From Sarcocystis neurona (taxonomy: Eukaryota; Apicomplexa; Conoidasida; Eucoccidiorida; Sarcocystidae), in contig KL647288.1 of the NCBI GenBank assembly GCA_000727475.1, positions 7,715,414-7,779,413 on the forward strand: 64,000 nucleotides of DNA. Direction: 5' to 3'. How positions within the stretch are numbered: position 1 is the stretch's first letter; every line of letters begins with the position of its first letter. Of the stretch, positions 32,601-45,900 are shown piece after piece. Both the position numbers and the translations under genes were made by a program. The notes under the pieces are model-generated. The model saw only the letters and a list, made by a program, of their open reading frames with translations. It was not told the DNA's origin and did not search any database.

Positions 32601-35600
32601 GTCTGCGGCAAAGCTTTCGAAGCGTGTACTGCAGCGGAATTACAGTACGGGAGATTCTGAAGTTTTACGAAACCCGCTGAAGTGCGATCCCCTCAGACCC
32701 CATCCATTTCCCCAAGCCCAGGCGAGAAACAAGACGGCAGTGCGTGCTGGAGTTGTCGGTGACCATTGTAACAATAATTCGCTGTATGAGGGTTCTTTTC
32801 CCTCAAGCAACGACGTATTATTCTAGCTGCGTACCACTTCAGTGAACTGGTGTAAATAACGGTATATTCATGTATGCGTGTATATATATATGTATACATA
32901 TACATGTATATGCTTCTTTACCTGAATCCAGCGCACATAGGAGGCGGCTATCATTGAGATAATGGGATGAGGAGGCAATTACGAATAAGGCGAATTTGTC
33001 AAGTAGCCGTAGTAGCTTTTCATATGCACCTTGCCGCCCGTTGCACGCGCGTGGCCATGCAGCGGGAGAGGGGCAGTCAGACATTTTGGTAGCAGGAAGT
33101 GGAAGAGAGAATTAACGTGGTAACAGAGCCTGTCGATAGGTTTACTGAAGAACAGTAAGACTCCGTGTCTTGACTTACGGCGTTGTCGCTGCTACCATTG
33201 TTGAACACTGGAACTAAGGAATTGCTGACTCGCACTGCCGCACCCGTCTCCTTGGCAGGACGCAGACAGAGGAGATATGGAAAGTGACTTTATCCTCGCT
33301 GCAAGTGACGGAATCAATACTGTGAACGCGTGACGCTTCTTTCGCTATTTCCATTGGACAAGAGTAGAATTCACTGCGTGACGAATCGCGCATACTTGTA
33401 GTCTACTCTGTTGGAGTTTCTGTCGTCCCTTTCTTTATTGAACAGTCATATATACTAAAATGTGTATATGGAGTGGTGGCAGATTTTTTGATGCTCGTAA
33501 GCGGCATGACAATCCAATGATAAAAGCTCGTTGGCGTTCAGGCTTCGAAACAAAGTAGAAGTAGTGAGGCGAAGTACATGTTCGGAACATCAGTTCGTGG
33601 TTTCTTCAGTTATTCCACTCTTCCCCCACTACCTAGGAATCTTTCTCGACGTTCACAGAGAGGATCCAAAATTTTAAGAGCTGTGGAGTTGCTCGTAGGG
33701 GACAATGACGTTGCTCTTTACTTTTGGTACCGACAAACTGGTTTTCCCTGCAAGTGGAGACACACACACTCGATCAGTTCTGTGAAAAGGCAATGCACCA
33801 ACCCGTCCATGACGCGTTCTGTGTCTCTTCCAGGTGACCGTTTTCACCCCAAACTCCGCCTCGTCGTTTTACGTCTAAAAATTGAAAGTAACGTTCTGGC
33901 GAGTGCACGGTAGCAGCATTCCTTGTGAGCGGGTCTGAGCGTGTGAATGAATAGGCTGTGCTTTCTTTGTAATGGAGAACAGCTTGTCCAAACTGTACAG
34001 GTTGCTCCCCCCAGAAAGGAGATTGAGGATATAGAAGAGTGTACGTCTTCCCGCTAAACTTCCGGTAGTGTGCGCCAGTCGAGGAGGATGTTTCCATTTG
34101 TGTGGAAAAGGACTCAAACGAATTGTCCCTTGGGTGAGTGGACAGCGGCTTGTGGTGCTGCCGTGAGTGGACGTTCCTTCACAAAGAAGTGTTCCTCTTT
34201 TCTAGAACGGGTAACCTCAGATCGGAGTCGGGGACGTCATTTCGCGGAGTCACTAAAATGGAAAGAACGATGTCCACAGTCACTTTGCATTTCCCCGTAA
34301 AAGAAGTGGTAACACTCCAGGGGGCAGTCGTGTGCGTGCTCCACTTGGCTACTTGATACCACCACAAGTGTAAATCAGGGCTTACCTCTGGTGTCGAGGT
34401 GATCTGCAGTAATGTCGACAATACGTAGGGATTTGGTGTAGTTTTGCTCTACAAATTCTGCACGTATCTATGCAGATAAAAAGTGTCTTTGCAGCTTGGG
34501 TTCTGTACACGACTTCGACCGTTACAGCGGTGAATGGTGCTGGCTTGTGAAATTATTCACCGTGTCTTCTACAGAACGGAAGGGGATCGAAGACGACTTC
34601 TTGAATAGTCCCCATACCGTGTATCTAAGAGCTTAGAGGCATTCTGCGTCGCAGTCGGGACGCGCTGCGCTACAGTTATGGCATGCCTGGACATGTGCGT
34701 ACGTATATATCTGCGAGGTGGTGAAAATTATAGACTGGTTTCACGCTTGACAAAACTCTGTCCTCGGTGATGCTACGTTGCTGCTGTTGTACGTGCGAAT
34801 ATCGAGACGAGAGCCACATCCATTTACTGACGTAGTAGTAGACTCTGTCTGCATTAACGCGTTACCAGGTTTTGGAGAAAAGCGCGTATTATTCCGCTAG
34901 CGGGGACTGTGGGTAGACAGGCAACGGCGGCTGCGTCCGGGCGGCCTGTGGTGGCCTGCTGGGATGTATTTGTAGTACGAGTAGAAAAGACAGCATCTGC
35001 TGTTTCGTGGCTGTGCTGGAATTCTATGGTTCCTTCCGCGGTAGAATCCAATTATCGTATAAAGATGAAAAGTGGAGAACGTAGGCGCTCTCCTTTTGTA
35101 TTATTTCTTGCAGCCTATATAGGATAGGTGCTGACAGAAATATGCTGCACAACTCTCGTGAGCCGAGTGTTAAGCGCGCTCGTTTCGTAAAAGTTAAGCT
35201 GGAGGCAAGTGAGATTGATCCTATGGGGGGACAAAAGGTGGGTAGGATGCATGCGTCGACGCAGAAGAGACGGAAGCGCTGTTTCGGGCTGTACCCTGGA
35301 TGGGTGTAAGAGAACTGCGGCATGATTCTGAGAGCAACCCATATAACGTGAGGAGGAGGCCGGTGGGGAGAAATCGTGGAGCTGTGCCGTGATTTCGTGA
35401 GTCCTTGATGCGTATTAAAAACGAAGGAAACTCGGCTTTTCTGTGCCCCTTGTGTGCGTGGTGCCACTGTCTCACGAGGAGATACAGATCCGCCATCATA
35501 TCGTGACAACGCTGTGGGGGGGCAATCGAGGACTTCTACGGGTGTAAAAATGACGAAATAGTATTCGTGTGCTGGTTTTACGGCCTTTAGAAAACGTCTG

Positions 35601-36180
35601 AGGTAAGGGTTTCTGCGTTGTGTGCACACTACGACCAGACAACGAGCAGCTGTACAGAGGCTCTCAACAAATTGGAGTGCTGCAAAAAGGTCGGCAGTAC
35701 TTCACTGCTTAGTAGGGGATTTGAACTTCTTCCCTGGATACTGTTTATCAGTAAAAAGGCGGGGGATTTTTCAATCTGCTCAGACGTTCTGTATTTGTAC
35801 ACTGGTAGAATTAAAGAGGTGGACCACTTATTCATTAGAAATACCACTTTTTGCAGATTACGCGTGTAGACGGGTTTATTCCGTGAAACTTAATATGAAC
35901 GAACACCGCTCGCCTTTAGCGCCGTGAAATCACTGACACACGTATGTGTATACGTTTATATGTATATACATAGTAGGAAAGATGTAGCTGGAAAAGTTTA
36001 TTACAATGCTGCCGTGTTGTACACGAGTCGGGGGGAAGTCCTGTTATTGATAGTTTTGCAGCGGGCACGATGACGAGTGGAGGCGTGCCGTGCTATGGTG
36101 CATAAGCGATAGGTACGCATTTTGCTAATGTGTCCCTGCTACGGTGGTAACAGATAGGTGGACGCGGCACTTACATGTAG
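32601..36180. other. Lower-repeat intergenic DNA, no gene recognised
   Basis: This stretch has fewer microsatellites than its flanks. The longest open frame is 201 codons on the - strand (35024-35629). It lacks an ATG start and any recognisable motif, and one such frame is roughly what chance would give in this much DNA. Two gtgagtgg sequences at about 34134 and 34163 look like donors but no matching exon is evident. I found no reverse transcriptase, integrase or transposase signature. Confidence 0.5.
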
Positions 36181-36276
36181 TACTAACACTGACCTACTGT
36201 TACAACTGGGGTATCACTATAGATACACGTGAACATGTGAAGGACACTGGATAAGAACAACACATACATACCGTTT

Positions 36277-36694
36277 ATGTCTATACGTATATGTGGTGCT
36301 GGTGTGCTGCGTGTATCTGGATCAAACGTTCCTGTAGAGGTGGGTGCATTCATGCAAAATAGACACTTCTGGAGATGCACGTGCCTGCTATGGTACGTAC
36401 GCGCGCGTGTTGACCCTGCAGCTCCTTGCACATCAACGGTCAGGCAGGCCAGAGACATGTTCAGGTCACGTACACTCTCCCTACATTGACATCCTTGAGG
36501 ATGTATGCGGTGACTGCTGTACATCAAGCGGACCAGCAGCGGGCGACCTACAGGGGTTTGCTTCTAGTGGAGTACTTACAGAGGCAGTTGTCACTGGATA
36601 CATATTAAAGACGTGTACTCAACGTGTGATGAAAATCGAAGTCACCAAGCATAGGCGACCCAGTAGCGGCCTACATAGGGAAGACGGTCTATAA
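36277..36694 (+). other. Overlapping short ORFs, possible exon(s)
   Basis: An ATG at 36277 opens 70 codons (MSIRICGAGVLRV...). A second frame ends at 36694 with mixed, protein-like composition, including DILEDVCGDCC and KIEVTKHRRP. A donor-like gtacgt occurs at about 36393. Composition is suggestive, but no family, start context or in-phase join supports a gene. Confidence 0.2.
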
Positions 36695-38925
36695 GACGAG
36701 GGCACCTCCACCACACATATATGTATATAAATATATATGTGGACAGATGAGCAGATTTCTTGAAGAGTATGTTGAAAACACAGCAGCTGTGGTTTATAGG
36801 AGAGCAGATCCTCACGTTTGTGTTGGTGTACTTTCTAGGAAGTGTGCACACGAACACGCTTGCGTGTAGACTTCTGGACGGGCTACCTGTAGTGCGTTTT
36901 TGGGTTCTGTGTGTAAATATGAACGTGTTTGCATAAGAACATACGCGTACACAAATGATTGTGGATTTGTGATTGCATACGCATATGCGTATGCATAGGG
37001 CGTGTGCTGGTGCCTGCACAAGTGCGTACACGTTTATGACAGATGTGTGCGTGTGGTAAGCGTCATGCATTAGAAGTGCCGTAAGGAAGATGCCATTGTG
37101 AGAAGGGACGCGGCTGCTGCAGTTTGGGTAAGTCTTCAGATTAAAGTGCTTACTTACACGTACGTGGAAGTGCGTGTTAAAAAACATGTGGACGTTTCTG
37201 TAGATATGCACATGCATACGCTCTGTATCCATCTCTAATCGAAACATGTATGTGTCCGCATATACTCATACGCACCTATGAATTCGTACGTATTAGTGTG
37301 TGCATGTGTGGTATTGCTCGTATCTCCAAGTCGAAAGAGGCGTAGTAGAGGTGTATGGATGGAAGAATTCTGCGTATGTTACTGATGTCCGGAAGTTTGC
37401 GCGCATATCCTTTTATGTGTCACAGAAACCTATGCATGGACGTATAAGTATACATAAGGACGCGTGCGAGGATGCATATACCTATATATATATATGCGTG
37501 ACGAAGTGCGTGCTGCGTTTCCACTGTGTGTGAGTACACCTTGATGTATGACAAAGTAGAGGTGTGTGAAGAGATTTTGAAAGAAGAAATTCAGCGTCAT
37601 CCGGTGGTGTCCTAGGGTGTATGCGCGTGGCAGTAAATACCTATAAGCGTATGTATGGGTGCCTATACATATACGTAAATGTGTGAGTCCGGCGCTACTG
37701 CATGTCCGTGTACGCATGGAAAACACGCGCTGTCTGAGTATTTCCTTCCTGTGTATTACGCGTCAGGGAACGCGTAAATTCCTACACACGTTACATAATA
37801 TATATATATATATACATATCTATCTATATATAAATATATAAAAAGATATACATGCGTGTGTATACACACATATGCGCAAAGTACAGGGGCGAACACTATA
37901 AAGACCGACTGAAGCAACCAACACCTAAATGTGCAAATCAAGTATGTGCGTGTGTGTGCATGTGTACATACACGTACGTATGTATGTGTATATATATATA
38001 TATGTATATACACATTTATGTCCAAGAAGCACAAGGCACAGACGCCGAGAGGAAGAAAGCAATTGCTACTGTTCAGGCCCGCTGCTAACAATATCTCTGA
38101 ATCGAAGTATCAGACTTTCACAGCAGCTTAGCAGCAGTGCCGGCAGCAGACAGTAAAGCTGCGGAAGCGGAACTGGAGAAGCGACGCCGCGGCAAAGTTC
38201 AAAGACGCTCTGCATGCAAAAGAACAGGAACGGGGGGAAGCGCGCAAAAGACGGGGAATGGAGGGCAGCATAACAACATAAATGGGTGGCATCTATGTAA
38301 TGGAGGACGTGCAAGCTCCAGCAGCACTCTCAACAACAACGACTTACGTCAATACAGAAGCGTCACGAAAGGAGCTGCTGCAGCGTGCTGCATGTATATC
38401 CGTACTTACGGATACTCGTGCAACCCCCTGTAACGATTACAATAGCTGGAAACATATATATACCGTGATTCGTCTTATCTACAGACGTCTACCGAGTCAG
38501 TGTATTGATATAGTGATGCCACTGTATGCATATACATGTGCTTGATATCTGTGCAACCCAACATCGTAAGACAGATGGCAACATGCATAAAAAGTGTGGA
38601 AAGAAAAGGATGAAAACTACGTATCAGGGTGGACTAACACACCTGTGTGTGCGCGCACATTTATACAGAGAGAGTGATGGAATTACTTGAATCTGAGTTT
38701 TACGTGTGCAATTCATTTGCCCCTCTGTAGTGTCTACATGCACAACACAGCATCGTAGTGCTTTTCACAATAAAATGCAGAACTGGTTTGTTCGTTCAAC
38801 ACTTCACCGTATGCGTACACGCCCGGACAGCCCCGGTGCACATTCATACCCACGTGTGCAAACCCACACACAAATATCGAGATGTACATGTACAGGCAAA
38901 GAGGGTGAAAGCATACACACCACTC
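36695..38925. other. Intergenic DNA with one exon-like patch
   Basis: TA arrays occur near 37798-37813 and 37990-38003. At about 38127-38280, after an acceptor-like tttcacag, two overlapping frames give charged helical peptides (AADSKAAEAELEKRRRGK in one, AAAKFKDALHAKEQERGEA in the other). Only one can be real, and neither can be tied to a gene model. Confidence 0.35.
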
Positions 38926-39363
38926 TCAGTGTGGGATAACCTTGTCCATGTGTAGGTATATACGCATGAGTACGCCCTTTCGCAGTCTCGCATTTGGAAC
39001 AGAGCAGGGCAGGGTAGCATTATGTTCCGCCGTACTCTGTCGGCAGCTCCGAAGCTGTTTCCATTTTTGCTCCGACTTCACACTGTCAAGCTCAGACTTC
39101 CACTGAAGTGAACAAAAAGCACAAGGAGCACCAGCATGCCGCCAGAACAACGCACGGCAACGTCTGCAGTGCATCCGGTCTTGGTGAGCTGTCGTTGGCT
39201 GTGTTACGTAAGCGCCTACATTCATTTGTAGTACGAGTATGCAGACTCGTACGTAAGGCGTCTTCGCAACAGAAAACGTCAAACTAACTTCACCAGTGAA
39301 GTTACACACAAAGAGGACGCTGCAAGGCGAACTATAACTGTAGTTGGGACGCGAAGACAGCAT
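38926..39363 (-). CDS. Hypothetical protein with paired CxxC motifs, 145 aa
   Basis: The frame runs from an ATG at 39361-39363 to a stop at 38926-38928. The middle contains CRRC and CAFC separated by 11 residues, each pair CxxC, in the context MHCRRCRALFWRHAGAP. That spacing could bind one zinc ion. The downstream part is charged (WKSELDSVKSEQKWKQ). It is unspliced in this model and no family is recognised. Its length is only modestly above chance for this DNA. Confidence 0.3.
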   Translation of the reverse strand: MLSSRPNYSYSSPCSVLFVCNFTGEVSLTFSVAKTPYVRVCILVLQMNVGAYVTQPTTAHQDRMHCRRCRALFWRHAGAPCAFCSLQWKSELDSVKSEQKWKQLRSCRQSTAEHNATLPCSVPNARLRKGVLMRIYLHMDKVIPH

Positions 39364-42300
39364 GAAATGCTGCTTTCCTGCATCAGATCTCTAGCTGTGT
39401 TTTTGTGAAGAAGATTTTCTATGTTTGGATATATGTGGAGGGGTAGACGGGAAGTGGTAACCTGGAAAGAAGCGAGGACCGTAACTGAAAGTCCAACATT
39501 GAAAGCGGTAGACTATCACCTGCCCTTGTCATTCCGTAGCGTCCACATGCAAAGGCCTAACTGCAGACCATTTTCCATACTAGAGACTACAAGCCTACAT
39601 CCGCTCATGCATAGGTGTATGCACGTACGTATCTATTGTCAATCCAGTCGAGAGGACCATACCTCAGGCTCGTTCACATACTGAATGCGCTTGAGCAGTG
39701 CATAAAAAGGTAAAAACAATTCACGCTACGTGAGCGTTCATCCGCTCGCACATCTCGACTACTAACTACTACACGGGATGTTACCGAATACGTGCATACG
39801 CATGCATACGTATACACCTATACACTGGTAAGCAGAGATCAATCACGTGCACGTACCGGTAAATTAATCACAATGTACACTATAACGTTGTCGGTATGTA
39901 TGGCGTGTACGCATGCATACGTACGCACTACAACGCGAAAATCAATCATGGTTCTGTGTACACAGATGCACAAAGGAATATATATGCTACTCACCCACTC
40001 GTGTACGCGCACACTGACATACGCAGATGCGCATACTCTCTAAAACAATGGAATCCAAAAGAAAATAATAGACAGATGCGTCCTGTGGTAATTCTGCACG
40101 CTTGACACGTTCCCGCCCAAGCGAAGTCGCTATCCCCTGGCGACAAGAAAGAACCGTGCGCCTCTGCTCTGTAAAACGCAGTGTGAAAAGTTGGATTAGT
40201 GTGGAATCCACCGTCGACTAGGTGTGTTGACAATAACTATACTTAATGAAAGCCCTACTCCTCAAGAAGCGATAAATTCTGCTGCATTACGTGTGTTGGT
40301 GTCTGCGTGTGGTGAAACAGTACCTACACCTGGACAGTCTCTCAAGGCAACAGAATAAAGTAGTTACTTCCGCGTGAAATTTTCGATTACTCTTGGACTT
40401 CCGAAAAAAACGCTTTTGTCGTTTCCTTCTACGAAGACACCCTCTGCAGGCTGCTGCTTACTTAGCGCGACATCGGTAGACAGAAAAAAATTCCGGTGCG
40501 ATACCGGTGTCTGTGTGCAGTGCGTACATGTATATACATGTACACGTATATATATATATATATCCGTCTCTCTGCACATCCATGTACATATATACATCTA
40601 TGTATATAGATACATGTATTCACAAGGGCATACCTATCTCCCTGTACAGAATATATTCACAACATACACGGAGCATGTAGGCGCCGTGGCGGTGCGCCGG
40701 CAGCTAGCAGGGGCAATAGTTGATTTTGATCATTGTAGGATCAGCTACTTCATAGTAGAATTTTTCACCACATTCGGGTGCACTTCATATTTTTTCCAGC
40801 AAGGCAGATACTTATTTTTTAACTCTCCAACCCCGATAAATTGCACGTTCTTTTTTGTGTTTTTTTTCCCCTCTTGTTAAAAGAATGAGATACAATATGG
40901 TGAGAAACAATTCCTTTTCGGTTTCTTTTCGGAGGAAGGAAGGCTTAAAAAAGTTCGTGTGTCTGCGTGTGTGTGTTCTAGCGAACCTGGGTTTCTCGTG
41001 TCTCGCGTGTATGATGCTCTCATCGATTCCAGGTAAGCCTCCGTGTCGCATGTCATACGGATCGCATAGTTGTCTCTTGAAAGACTAGCGTAGTCAGCGG
41101 AGTCAAATGTAGGTTTTTCTCCGCCTGTTGTAAAACTTTCTTTCTCATCTGATACCGCATCCTTCCCTTCCTTCCTTCCCATGATTTTTTTCCTTTCTTG
41201 CCCGCGTTGTAAAGCTCTTCTTCTTCCGTTCACCTACGCAGGCTTTCATGCTGTCTGTCGAATCAGTGTCTTCTCTTCGGCACACCGTCTGTCGCGCGAA
41301 AGGAAGGAAAATCGGTCATGCTGCTCCCTCTCCCATCGGCGCAGCCCCGTCGTTGATTCTCTGCTTGACGTGTATTCATCTCATTCTTTTCTCACCTAAT
41401 CACAGCGCGTCTTTTCACTCCATCCCGTTGACTTGTCGTCTACGACTCGAAGTATGCCTTGCCTTGTGCGTTTTTCACCACATTTCTGCACACAGGGTAG
41501 GAAATCCTCGTTCTTGCTCACTGCGACTTTATGCGTTTTCACCGCTCGTAACTGTTGACTCTTCTCGTCATCAACACCGTCTCGCCGGGAAATTTCTTTC
41601 CCTTCTGTTCATCGGCAACACCGTAGAGCAGTCATTTTCTCTGGCTGGAGCGCCTTTTCTACATCACAGTGAACGCAGAGTGCTTTTGCGCGTACTCTTT
41701 CGTCTCATACACGAGTAGCAACTGAACAGCTGCACGCACGTCCGTCGGCTCCCAAGGGTCTACTAGTCTTATTTACGGCCGGCAGAGCCACTCCCTTGGT
41801 ACACTTCCACGCCTCTGCATACTTCGTAAATCCCCGCGTGTCTGCTTATTTATCTCTTTGTAATACGCAATTATGTACACTGATACATCTGGATCATGTA
41901 CGTTGTTTCCTCTCCGTGTACATTTATTACTTATGTATACGAAGAATAACTCAATATGGAGCGGAGACCCTTTCTTGTAGCCGAGAAAATGCAGCAGCTG
42001 GCGTGTGCTGTGGGGTGACGATCACCTCGTCCCCCTTTTCTTCTGAGGGGACATACACGCCTACGGCCGTAATTCATTCTAAACGTAGCCTGTTCATTCA
42101 TCAAAGCGTGTGAAGATATAAATGTATATGTTTACACCCATCAAAGTATGTGAAGACACATATATATGACTCTATATATTTTACAAGCGTATAGACCTGC
42201 ACATATCTATCCACCGCGGGGCTGCGTATCCAGTTATAAATATTTTCCTGCGGTCGTCTACAAGGTGCATACGTATATGTACACATGTCTGCAGGTACAC

Positions 42301-42936
42301 ATATGTACACGTGCTAGCGGGCGTGTAGGTGTGGAGACGCACAGGTCTTTTACGGACGCTGCACAGAGACAATTTTTCAAGTTTTTAGGAAGGAGAGCAG
42401 AAATGTGTATATTTGTCGTCTTCGTCTTCTTCTGGCTTTCTACTCACTTCTATTTGTCGTCTTCTTTCTCTCCGCAGCGCCTCCCTTTCTTACTTCAGTC
42501 CACTTACTTCCGTTCTCTCCTTTCTTCGCCTTCCTCTCCTCCTTTGCGCCTTTTCTCTCCTTCTTGCTCGTCTGGTGTTTCTTCTGGGGGTCATCTGCAA
42601 TCCCCGACGACTCTTTCTAAGGAAGTTGTGGAACCTTGTTTGGCCTGTTCTCTATGTTCTCTAACTCAGCCCTCTTTGCCTTCGTCTCCTGCGTCTGGGG
42701 CACATGCAGCTGGCGATTTCTTTCCGCCGACTGTTCTGCTGCAGCTCTCCGGCCAGAGCGGCAGCTGGGTTTTTCTCGTCTGCTGCTAACAGACCGCTGC
42801 AACATCGCCTACCACGTTGCGGAGTGTCTGTTACTGCGCTCGCGAAGTAGCTGCTTAGCTAGCGCTGTTGGCGCTGCTGGTGCCGCGCTGCTCCTCCTGC
42901 AGCTGCCGCTGCTTTTTTGCCGCTGGCATCTTCGCA
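39364..42936. other. Intergenic and probable 5' region of the membrane-protein gene
   Basis: Microsatellite and alternating purine-pyrimidine DNA (TA array near 40549-40564) gives way, from about 40,850, to pyrimidine-rich sequence. The densest C/T region is about 42,410-42,700. ORFs here, such as 41248-41718 (156 codons from an ATG), are Ser/Leu/Phe-rich, as expected from C/T bias, and are not supported as genes. The pyrimidine-rich part could be the promoter and 5' UTR of the gene starting at 42937. Confidence 0.5.
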
Positions 42937-45900
42937 ATGACAGACGGTAGCCCGGGCGGGTCGCCGCAGCCGCCAGCGAGCAGCAGCGCCACTGCAGCAT
43001 TAACGAGACGGAGGAAAATCAGAGAAAAAGGAAGAGTAGGCGCAGCACCAGCGGGAGCCGAGACGAAGGAAAACAGCAAACTGCGAGAGGTGTTCGTGAA
43101 GGCTGTCTCGCAGTTCCCCTACAGAATTTCTCCTTCCATCAAACGGCGACTCCTCACTGCTGTCGATCTGCTCGAGGACAGGCCAGCAGATCTCGCCCCG
43201 TTTCTAGGCAGTAGCGACGCTCTAGACACTCAGCTCATACAAGATAAGCCCCTGCTACGCGGTAAGACGCATTCGCCCTGTGCTCCGCACACCTGCGTAG
43301 ATACATATGTCTGTCGAGAGAGAGAAATGTATATGTATTACGTATGTGGACGTGCCTGTTAGTGTTTCTATACATTTATGCATATACATAGGTGTATATA
43401 TACTACATACGTGGACGTGCGTGCAAGCATGTCTGTATATATATATATATATAAATAAGCATATGCGTGTACACATCTGTTGGTTGGGTATTTACGTGCG
43501 ACGCCTTCGCCTCTCGCTCACACCCTTACCAGCAGAATCTGCGATCTGCGAGGTCACCAGGTTCCCTGCGGTTGTGGCCTGCTACACGTATATATGGATA
43601 GATACATAGAGAGAGAAAGGGACAGACAGACGTACGTGTGGCCACGTGCATGCAGTGATGTACGTATGTACATAGTAGTATCTACTGTAGTAGACACAGG
43701 TGTGTACAGAGGGAGAGAGGCCGACAGATAAAGGCAGAGGATGAGAAAATGAACAACTGCATGCATCTCACGTTCTGTGTATACAAACACAACTGCCGTC
43801 ACGCGGCTGAACACTCCTAAAACAGTCTGTGTCACGCATGTATGTATGTATGTATGTATATATATATAGAGAGAGAGAAAAAAGATATATGTACAAGTGT
43901 TGTCCATCTCCGTAGGTGCACACCCCTCCGTACGCATCCTTCCATTCGTCCACCCACACAACACACTATGCTTTCCATCCATGTCAACCCACGCCAGAAA
44001 TAGTCGTTTTCTCTGATCTTCTTCCCGCCACCCTGCTATCTGCTTTTCTCTCTCCTTTTTTCTCCCCGTCTGCGTCTCTCTCTGTGTGTGCCCGCCCTCG
44101 CGTGGTGCCGCGCATCGCCGCACGCGCGGGAGTGGCGACCCATCCAAGCCTGTGCGAGTGTGTGAATTCAGGCGTGTTGCATGATGCTGCTGTTGCTGCT
44201 GCTGTCCCCAGAGTGGACCGTAGAACTGCTGTTTCAGCTGCTGACAGTCCTGGCGATCTGCGGCCTGGCCTTCGCCGTAGGCATCACCATTGGCTCGATT
44301 GTCTGCAGGACGACCCTGTTCTCTGGCAGCGCCATCACTGGCTTGTACGTTGAGACGCCGCTTGGGAATTCGACGGCAGACATCCCTGCGGACCGGCCGG
44401 AAGTGACGCTGCTGCTGCCCCGCGCAGACGGCTGGGCCACCCAGCCCAACGTGACTGCGGTCCTTATCGGCAGATTTAATCTCTCCCTACCGGAGTATAG
44501 TCTCGGTACGCCTATCTACGACGCGGCACTCCAGCAGCGCATCTCTCCGGTTTTTTCCGCTTTCTCTGTACATATGTGTAGACGGTTACATGCAGAAGAA
44601 GAGAAGGAAGAGCAGGAAGAGTGCGTGTCTCTCTGTGCCGGTGGCTGCTCCCGAACCACCTGTGGACGTCCACTCGGGGGCGGGGGGGGTTATCAACATG
44701 TAGCTTGAGAATGTCAACACAACGTGATCTATAAATGCATATATATATATATACATATATATGTATGCGTGTAAGTATAAATACGTGTGCATACATACAA
44801 CCACGTCCGTGTGTTACCGTATGAGGATCTGTATCTGTCTCGTGTGTGTGTTTGTGTGTATGTGCGTGTGTGAATAAGCGGTGGGCCAAGCGATACTCTC
44901 CCTGTTTTCAGCCCCAAATACTTTCTGTACCGCCCCTCTTTTCTCTGAAGAGTGTGGGAACACTTAGGGAAAGAAATGGTGGGCAGCTGGAGAAAACTGT
45001 ATGTCTACATAGTCGTCTCATACTGATGTGAGCGCGGGCAGAGAGGCTGAGGTCTATGCGTGGGCAGACGTTGACAGAGTTTTAACTGCTGTGGACACCT
45101 GGTGCTTGCGTTTATAACCGTTGTCCATGGCTCGGGGACACGGTCCGCACCATTTACATACACATATATTTATATATATACATGCATTTATATATATATA
45201 TATATGTGAGTTGTTCCTTTTGTATCTCTGCGATCGGGTACCTGCGTAAAAGCGTGTAGACGCCCTGGGGAGGGTGGCTTCTTTTTTGGCGACACTTACG
45301 ATGATATTTGGGGCTGTGCCTGCGTGGGGCGTATGTGTGTGTCTCACCCCTCCTCTCATGTGTGTGCGTGAGAGAAGAAAAGCGAAGTGCAGGATGCACG
45401 TTGGCTGTTCTTCCGCGTGTGTCCGCAGACTGCGATACGTGCAAGTTCTCTATTTGAAAAATTGCACGCGTTCCTATACACACGTCTTTACCTATACGTC
45501 GATGCCAGGCATTGCTTGTGCCCTATACACAATATATATATATGTGTACATATACGAGTATCGATATTATAAGAAGCATCTCCTTGCCTCCTATGCATAT
45601 ATATATATATGCAAGTGTCTACGTATGTGTATACATGTATATGTATGAGATGAGAAGCATCTCGCTGCACCCTACGTATATACGTATATACTTTAATATG
45701 AATGTCAACCATATATATGTATACATATATATATGTATGTGACTGTATATTTATATGGGAAACATCACGTACGTTTATGTGTACGGCCATACTTGTGACT
45801 GTATTTGTCTGCGAAGCCGTGCGAACACTTACATCTAGACATACATATATTTATCCATATGCATATATGTATATATATACATATGGGTACAAATACACTT

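Noticed and set aside
35690..35760. tRNA-like T-arm (ggggatttgaact)
   Set aside because: No matching acceptor stem, anticodon arm or paired T stem could be drawn on either strand.
33560..36100. Remnant retrotransposon or viral element
   Set aside because: The DNA looks less repetitive than its flanks, but no reverse transcriptase, integrase, terminal repeat or other element-specific motif could be seen.
42166..42789. A 207-codon + ORF upstream of the membrane-protein gene
   Set aside because: Its length comes from C/T-rich sequence, composition is Ser/Leu/Phe/Pro, and no domain or matching splice site supports it.
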